From positions 1 through 11,372 of the forward strand of contig CAZJXA010000095.1 in the NCBI GenBank assembly GCA_964549785.1: a DNA stretch of 11,372 nucleotides. Reading direction: 5' to 3'. The DNA comes from JBEIUO01 sp964549785. Its GTDB lineage: Bacteria > Planctomycetota > Phycisphaerae > Phycisphaerales > UBA1924. Positions 6,563-11,372 of the stretch are shown here, piece after piece (positions within the stretch are counted from its first letter, which is position 1; the number at the start of each line of letters is the position of its first letter). Both the position numbers and the translations under genes were made by a program. Under the pieces are notes generated by a model. That model was not told the origin of the DNA. It saw nothing but the letters and a program-made list of their open reading frames with translations, and did no database searches.

Positions 6563-8341
6563 TCAAGGTTTCGCCGCCGGGGCGGGCACGCCGGGTGCCG
6601 CGGGGGCGGCCCTTGGTGCCGAAGCCGGTGCCGCCGGGGCGGCTTCCGCCGTGATACGGGCGACCTCTTCCACGCTTGTTACGCCGTCCAACGCCTTCTT
6701 GATCGCCGCTTGCTGAATCGTCGGCTGGCCGCGTTTGCGGAGTTCGGTGCGGAGGGTCGCGATGTCGCCGGTGCCGATGGCGGCGAGTTCCGCCGGTTGG
6801 AACGCGAAAACCTCGAAAACACCCTCTTGGCCGCTGTACCCGACGCCTGCACAGAGGGGGCAGACTTCGGGCTTGTTCTTGATGAGAACCTGCCCGCCCT
6901 TTTTGTAAAGTTGCTTGACCTTGTCGGCCGGCAGCCCCAGTTTCTTCAGGGTGTCGGCCGAGGGCTGGTACGCCAGGCGACAGTTGGTGCAGAGTTTCCG
7001 CACAAGCCTCTGCGAGATTACGCCCTTGAGGTTTTTGACCGCGACGTCGTTCTCCCCCACCGCTTTCAGCCACGCCGCCAGAGCCTTCATCGAGTTCTCG
7101 GTCGGGAGGGAGACGTAGACCCGCATCCGCTCATAATCGGCCTTGGCGATTTCTTTGGCGGTGCTCGCATCCGGCAGTTCCGCGATTGAAACGACGTCCG
7201 GGTCGCGTCGCAAAATGGACCGCACCAACGTCGAAAACTCGGGACCTTCCGATTGAGGGTCGAACTTGTTCTGGCGGACGCCCTCCATCGAGTCCTGGAT
7301 ATCCAGTTCAACAGTCTGGACGTTTTTGGTGTATGCATCGTGCATTTTGGTGATGGCGTACAGGGTTGTGGTGCGTCCGGCATCGGGCGGGGCCGAGATG
7401 AGCACGATGCCGCGGCCGTCCGCAACCAACGCCTTGATTTCCGCCATCTGGGGTTCGAGCAGACCGAGATCGGCCTCCTTGCGACGAACCTGACCTTCCG
7501 GGTCAACCAGAAGCGTCATCCGGAGACCGGTCTGGGTGCCGCTCGTGGTGACGCGGACCTTCTTCCTGCTTTCGCCGCGCTCGACGGTGAGGGCGGTTTC
7601 CAATTTCCTGCGGCGTTCCTGGAGGTCGAGCTTTGCCGCGGTCTTCCAGATATCGATGACCTTGAGCGCATCGGGCCCGGCCAAGATGTCGCCCGGCTGC
7701 CGGACACCATCGACGATGTACGAAACCTGGTAGGCGTTGTCCTTGCCCGTGGGGGCGATATCCATCTGGCTGGCGCGGGCGTCGAGCCCCTTCAGGAACA
7801 TCGTCTCGGCGGCGACGCGGGTGGCGAACTCGGGCTGATCCATGTTGGGCGGGGCGAGCACGGACTTGTCGGACGCCCGCATGACGAGTTCGACCTTGCC
7901 CTGCTTCTTCTCGGCCACGCGCTTGGCCTTGGCCTCCGTGAAACTCGAGAAGTCGAGTTTCAGATGAAACTCCTCGGGAACCCGCTCGTCCTTGTTCGCC
8001 ATGTGCATGAAGACGAAGACGTCGATCGCCAGGAGGAAGACCACCGCCAGCATCCCCATCCAGAAGGCCAGCTCCGTCCGCATGGGCATCAGGATCGCCA
8101 CGAAGAACGCGACCAACCCGACGGCGAGGTGAACGACGTTCCAGTTCTCACGGGGCAGGAAGAACCGTGCCGCGTGCTTGTCGAAGACCTTCGAGATGAG
8201 GATCGCCCAAGGGACGAAGGGGATGAGAAGCAGTATGGGCTTCCACCACGACATGAGCATCAGGCCCGAGCCGAGTATGAGCCCGCTTCCGGAGAAAGAC
8301 GGATCGGATGAAATCGGCATCGTTTCTGGCATTATGGGCAC
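6563..8341 (-). CDS. Membrane-anchored GspE/PilB-like protein with degenerate ATPase motifs
   Basis: Relative of the secretion ATPases that drive type II secretion and type IV pilus assembly; 592 residues from a GTG at 8341. Three membrane helices (about 36-52, 69-87, 92-113) precede a cytoplasmic part, whereas classical GspE/PilB are soluble. The ATPase core follows family order, but key residues differ. Walker A reads APPDAGRTTT (about 317-326), with Arg323 where Lys is expected and Asp and Ala replacing glycines. The Walker B region is DPDVVSIAELPD, keeping Glu388 but changing GEIRD. The His-box TLHT is replaced by SLPT near 411-414. The zinc-type cysteine pairs are kept (C451/C454, C494/C497), as is GVISQRLVRKLC. 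The tail is Ala/Pro-rich. It may bind nucleotide weakly or act as a structural partner of PilT; that is inference. The start is uncertain: ATG 8332 and a longer frame to 8458 are alternatives. Confidence 0.8.
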   Translation of the reverse strand: MPIMPETMPISSDPSFSGSGLILGSGLMLMSWWKPILLLIPFVPWAILISKVFDKHAARFFLPRENWNVVHLAVGLVAFFVAILMPMRTELAFWMGMLAVVFLLAIDVFVFMHMANKDERVPEEFHLKLDFSSFTEAKAKRVAEKKQGKVELVMRASDKSVLAPPNMDQPEFATRVAAETMFLKGLDARASQMDIAPTGKDNAYQVSYIVDGVRQPGDILAGPDALKVIDIWKTAAKLDLQERRRKLETALTVERGESRKKVRVTTSGTQTGLRMTLLVDPEGQVRRKEADLGLLEPQMAEIKALVADGRGIVLISAPPDAGRTTTLYAITKMHDAYTKNVQTVELDIQDSMEGVRQNKFDPQSEGPEFSTLVRSILRRDPDVVSIAELPDASTAKEIAKADYERMRVYVSLPTENSMKALAAWLKAVGENDVAVKNLKGVISQRLVRKLCTNCRLAYQPSADTLKKLGLPADKVKQLYKKGGQVLIKNKPEVCPLCAGVGYSGQEGVFEVFAFQPAELAAIGTGDIATLRTELRKRGQPTIQQAAIKKALDGVTSVEEVARITAEAAPAAPASAPRAAPAAPGVPAPAAKP

Positions 8342-8350
8342 CGGCACGAA

Positions 8351-8356
8351 CCTCCC
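8351..8356 (-). promoter_or_regulatory. Ribosome binding site suggesting the GTG start at 8341
   Basis: GGGAGG on the minus strand lies 9 bases before GTG at 8341 and 18 before ATG at 8332. Spacing favours the GTG, which is only three codons longer. The 198 bases from here to 8539 contain no gene I can support. A weak stem (ATCC-TTTC-GGAT) followed by CTTTT near 8485-8506 could be a poor terminator for the upstream module. Confidence 0.5.
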
Positions 8357-8539
8357 GTGGAACGCGGGGTCGGCCCCAAGGCCGATGCGGTCGGACGATC
8401 GGACGGACAAAACAACCACCCGGCTGATCCCGGGTACGAAGGGTCCCAAGGATATCACGTTTTCAGGGAGGACGGTTGCTCAAAAGATCGATCCGAAAGG
8501 ATTTCTTCGCGATACGCCGCGAGCGGGCTCGACTCAAAC

Positions 8540-9226
8540 TCAACCGTCGGGGCCGGACCCCACAGATTCTAAACGCAAAAGCCAGCGTCCGAGCCACGGA
8601 CATTCTCGCCGCAGCAGGGAAATCTCAACGCCTGCAAGAGCGGGGATACTCCACGCCACTTTGTCGTACCCCGGCATGATTCCGATCAGCCGCTTCGAGG
8701 GGGCGGTGTCGGGCGAATCATCGATATGTTCGACGGTGGGGCCGCAGGCAGCCCGGATTCCCTCCATTTTGGCCGTGAGACCCGGGGCCGCGCCGTCAGG
8801 TACGGACGAGATTCGTGCCGCGGTCACGCGGGGGCTGACGAAAAGAAGGCTCTCGAACTCGTGGACCTGCACGCAGGGGTGGAATCGATCCCCAAGATCA
8901 TCTCGAAGATCAGCGGCAAGAGCGGCCTCGATGCGGGGGCCTCGCTGCTCAACCGGCGCGGCAGGGGCGGCGCGACCGGGCCAAGAATCGGGCATGGCGT
9001 AGTAATCGACGAGAACCGCGACATGCCGATCTCTACGTTCCTTTGCCAATCGTACCAGTTCGCTTCGATAGGCTGGCCAAGGACGGATACCGCCGCGCTT
9101 TCTGCCCGGCGTGCCCACGAGCGTGCCCACGAGAGCGATGCCGGAATTGGCGATTACGGGAGCGATGATGGTGCGGCAGAACTCCCGCTCGGTGTGGCCC
9201 TCACAAAGAACGAGGATCTCATGCAC
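8540..9226 (-). CDS. DUF4276 family protein (TOPRIM-like), partner of the AAA ATPase
   Basis: 228 residues from a GTG at 9226. The N-terminus LVLCEGHTEREFC (residues 5-17) is the conserved opening of DUF4276, with Glu9 in the position of the TOPRIM catalytic glutamate. Asp74 in LVDYYAMPDSWPG (72-84) and the HEFESLLF motif (122-129) fit the acidic metal-binding residues of this fold. A further KRLIGIMPGYDKV near the end is also typical. TOPRIM enzymes such as OLD-family nucleases cleave or nick nucleic acid with divalent metal. The GTG overlaps the stop of the upstream ATPase gene by 8 bases, so translation is probably coupled and the two proteins probably work together. The domain assignment is confident; nuclease activity and the target are inference. 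Toxin-like action in phage defence is the likeliest role by analogy with ATPase-TOPRIM systems. Confidence 0.8.
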   Translation of the reverse strand: MHEILVLCEGHTEREFCRTIIAPVIANSGIALVGTLVGTPGRKRGGIRPWPAYRSELVRLAKERRDRHVAVLVDYYAMPDSWPGRAAPAAPVEQRGPRIEAALAADLRDDLGDRFHPCVQVHEFESLLFVSPRVTAARISSVPDGAAPGLTAKMEGIRAACGPTVEHIDDSPDTAPSKRLIGIMPGYDKVAWSIPALAGVEISLLRRECPWLGRWLLRLESVGSGPDG

Positions 9227-10328
9227 CGTTCACCCCGCCACGGATGTTGCCTTTGAGCCAGAGTTCGCCGAGGGTGAAATCGTGCAGCCAATGATCTAAG
9301 GCTTCGCCATCAAGCCTCGAGAACCGAGAAGCACCGCTGACCTGGTCGACGGTAATCACGTGCTCGGGCTCAAACTCGCTGAGCAGCACGGGCGATTGGG
9401 TCGCGGCGATGATTTGCGTCCTCGTAGAAGCGGAGCGGAAGAGCCCTGCCAGCACGGCGAGGGCCTCGGGATGAAGGCCGAGTTCGGGTTCGTCGATCAC
9501 GATCGTGGCGGGCGGACTGGGTTGAAGGAGCGCCGTCGCGAGACAGACGAACCGAATGGTTCCATCGGAAAGGTGACCGGGCGAGAAGATGTAGTCTTTA
9601 CCCTTCTGTTTCCAGGTGAGCCGCACCTGATCTTCGGCTTTGGACTCGCGAACGCCCAGCACGAAGTCGTCAAAGTAGGGCGCGATCCGCTGAACGGTCG
9701 TTCGGATCGTCTGGTAGACACCGGGTGACGTGTGCCTCAAATGCAGGAGGAAGGGCGCGAGGTTTTCGCCGGCCGGACGGAGGCGATCGGTCTGTTCGAT
9801 GCCGCCGTCTCGGCGCATCAGGGCGGTGGCACTGGTGTCGTGAAAGTGGTAGACGTTCCAATCCGAAAGTGACTCGTACACATACCAGTTGGGGCCGTGG
9901 TCGGCCGCGAGCCCGGAGTCCTTACTACTCGTCTTGAGTCGCGATTCGGGAACTCCTATTCCGATCGGGTGGGACACTTCACGAACGCCTGAGTATGCAA
10001 CGTCTTCCCTCCCGATAAGGACGGTGCCCTCAGCCGTGGGTTTCAAGGAAAACGAATACCCGTTGACTCCAAACTTCAGTTCCGCGGAGATCTCTTTCGT
10101 TTCTCCAACCCCATCGTGAAAATAGCCGTCGGCCGGACCGTTCTCGAGGACGTAGGACTGAAGTCGTTCGTCGACCATCGCACGGAGGACACGAAAGAAC
10201 TCGACAAAGTTGCTCTTGCCTGCTCCGTTCGAACCGATCAGGATGTTCAGCCCGCCGAGTTCAAGATCTTCCAGGGCCTTGATCGACTTGAAGCCGCGGA
10301 TCGTCAGGTAGTCGAGCTTCCTTGCCAT
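9219..10328 (-). CDS. AAA_21/RecF-like ABC-type ATPase of a two-gene module
   Basis: 369 residues. An SMC/RecF-like head: LDYLTIRGFKSIK at the N-terminus, Walker A GSNGAGKS (32-39), signature HLSDGT around 252-257, Walker B TIVIDEPELGLHP with Asp279-Glu280, and an ATQSP switch segment where Gln stands for the His of many relatives. The coiled-coil insert is short, so this is the compact AAA_21 type found in defence modules rather than RecF or SMC. The ATG at 10328 has AGGGGG 7 bases upstream. Its 3' end overlaps the DUF4276 gene, so it most likely senses or regulates while its partner acts. Parts of the gene (about 9900-10120) look lower in GC and less biased in codon use than the neighbours, a mild sign of transfer. 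The 159 bases between pilT and this gene show no clear promoter or terminator. Confidence 0.85.
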   Translation of the reverse strand: MARKLDYLTIRGFKSIKALEDLELGGLNILIGSNGAGKSNFVEFFRVLRAMVDERLQSYVLENGPADGYFHDGVGETKEISAELKFGVNGYSFSLKPTAEGTVLIGREDVAYSGVREVSHPIGIGVPESRLKTSSKDSGLAADHGPNWYVYESLSDWNVYHFHDTSATALMRRDGGIEQTDRLRPAGENLAPFLLHLRHTSPGVYQTIRTTVQRIAPYFDDFVLGVRESKAEDQVRLTWKQKGKDYIFSPGHLSDGTIRFVCLATALLQPSPPATIVIDEPELGLHPEALAVLAGLFRSASTRTQIIAATQSPVLLSEFEPEHVITVDQVSGASRFSRLDGEALDHWLHDFTLGELWLKGNIRGGVNGA

Positions 10329-10487
10329 TGCACAACCCCCTGCGACCGTCGAACACCCGGCGATGGATCGTCAGGACAACCGCCTCCCGCCAGAAAGAGT
10401 GGAATCCTACTGGCGTGACAAAGGATATTGCGCCCTGCTGCCGCCGTGCGAAGAACCACAGACAAGCGAATTCCGGTGTGCCCGGCG

Positions 10488-11372
10488 TTACTTCCCAAGT
10501 TTCTTGAGACGCATCCGGAACTCATCGATGTTGGGGGAGGCTTCCTCGGCGATGCGGAGGTGCACGTACTCGGTTTCGACGAGCTGCACAAGGCTCTCGT
10601 TAAAGTCCACCATGCCCGTTTGGCGAGCCTCGACGCTCTTGAGGTACTCGCGGAGTTCGCCTTCACGCGATTCCAGCACGTGCTTCTTGACGACGCTGTT
10701 GTTGATGAGGATCTCGAGCGCGGGGATGCGCGCGATATTGGGGTGGAGCGTCGGCAGCAGCTTCTGGTACACGAACGCCCGCATCTGGTACGCCAGGATC
10801 TTGCGGACCTGCTCCACTTCCTCCTGCTCGAACAGACCGTAAATACGGCTGAAACATTGCGTGGTGCTCGAGGCGTGGATCGTCCCGTACACCAAGTGGC
10901 CGGTTTCCGCGGCGTGGAGGGCCGCATGGAACGTCTCGTTGTCGCGCATTTCGCCGACCAGCACGATGTCGGGGTTTTCACGCACGAGTGCCCGCAGGGC
11001 GACCTTGAAATCGAGGCAGTCGATGCCGATCTCGCGCTGGTTGATCGTGGCCTTCTTGTCAACGAAGATGTACTCGATCGGGTCCTCGATCGTCACGATG
11101 TGGACGGGCCGACGCTCGTTCACGTAGTCGAGCATGGCCGCGATGGTTGTCGACTTGCCCGAACCCGTCACGCCGCAGAGCAGCACGATGCCGTTGGGCT
11201 GCAGGGCGATTTCGCTCATGGCGGGGGGGAGGTACAACTCCTCGAACCGCCGAATGTGGCTGGTGATGAGGCGGGCGGCGACCGAGAGTTTGCCGCGGGC
11301 CTGGAAAAGATTCACACGGAAACGGTTGTGATCGTCGTAGTCGTACGCGAAGTCGACCGAGCCCAGTTTGTG
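10488..11372 (-). CDS. pilT: Type IV pilus retraction ATPase PilT, 5' end outside window
   Basis: Hexameric ATPase that drives pilus retraction and twitching at the inner membrane. The frame is open to the right edge and still reads as PilT there (VDFAYDYDDHNRFRVNLFQA), so the gene starts beyond 11372; the GTG at 11315 is internal. All ATPase motifs are intact: Walker A GVTGSGKS (11151-11174), Asp box TIEDPIEYIF, Walker B IVLVGEMRD with NETF, and His box GHLVYGTIHAS. The end has GMVDFNESLVQLV, comparable to the C-terminal helices of PilT, while the AIRNLIRE motif common in proteobacterial PilT is altered here. It is the first gene of the minus-strand group. Its substrate pilus is not encoded in the window. 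The family is secure; the PilT subtype is inferred. Confidence 0.93.
   Translation of the reverse strand, partial: HKLGSVDFAYDYDDHNRFRVNLFQARGKLSVAARLITSHIRRFEELYLPPAMSEIALQPNGIVLLCGVTGSGKSTTIAAMLDYVNERRPVHIVTIEDPIEYIFVDKKATINQREIGIDCLDFKVALRALVRENPDIVLVGEMRDNETFHAALHAAETGHLVYGTIHASSTTQCFSRIYGLFEQEEVEQVRKILAYQMRAFVYQKLLPTLHPNIARIPALEILINNSVVKKHVLESREGELREYLKSVEARQTGMVDFNESLVQLVETEYVHLRIAEEASPNIDEFRMRLKKLGK

Noticed and set aside
7253..8311. Plus-strand open frame of 352 codons opposite the PilB-like gene
   Set aside because: Shadow frame with His/Asp/Arg/Gly-rich composition typical of antisense high-GC reading; the minus strand encodes the recognisable secretion-ATPase order with zinc cysteines.
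8540..10328. Assignment of the ATPase-DUF4276 pair to a named system such as PARIS or Gabija
   Set aside because: PARIS uses a different TOPRIM family and Gabija pairs an OLD-type protein with a UvrD-like helicase; neither fits, so no name is assigned.

Overview
The window reads as a high-GC chromosomal segment of a planctomycete, most likely near the Gemmata group. That placement is inferred from gene style: an FtsK with a long acidic linker, a ribosomal protein L9 with a lysine-rich tail, and a PilT next to a membrane-anchored PilB/GspE-like protein. No rRNA, tRNA, CRISPR array, insertion sequence or prophage gene was seen. The taxonomy cannot be proved from the sequence alone.

Left half, plus strand (1-4511): the motor part of FtsK, entering from the left edge; a decayed C-terminal piece of a Fic-family gene; ssb; a 481-base gap rich in small inverted repeats with one doubtful small ORF; and rplI with a ~100-residue extension. 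A strong intrinsic terminator at 4565-4591 ends this side and can also serve the convergent gene on the other strand.

Right half, minus strand (11372 down to 4616): pilT, entering from the right edge; a two-gene module of an AAA_21/RecF-like ATPase and a DUF4276 TOPRIM-like protein with overlapping ends; a three-helix membrane protein whose cytoplasmic part is a GspE/PilB-type secretion ATPase with degenerate catalytic motifs; and a CvpA-like membrane protein with a very long C-terminal part.

The left side is genome maintenance and translation: chromosome translocation, ssDNA binding and a large-subunit ribosomal protein. The right side mixes envelope or motility genes (PilT, PilB-like, CvpA-like) with what looks like an inserted defence-type ATPase/TOPRIM pair. 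The most notable items are the catalytically altered membrane-bound GspE/PilB relative beside an intact PilT, the ATPase-DUF4276 pair between them, the Fic remnant, and the hairpin abutting the rplI ribosome binding site.
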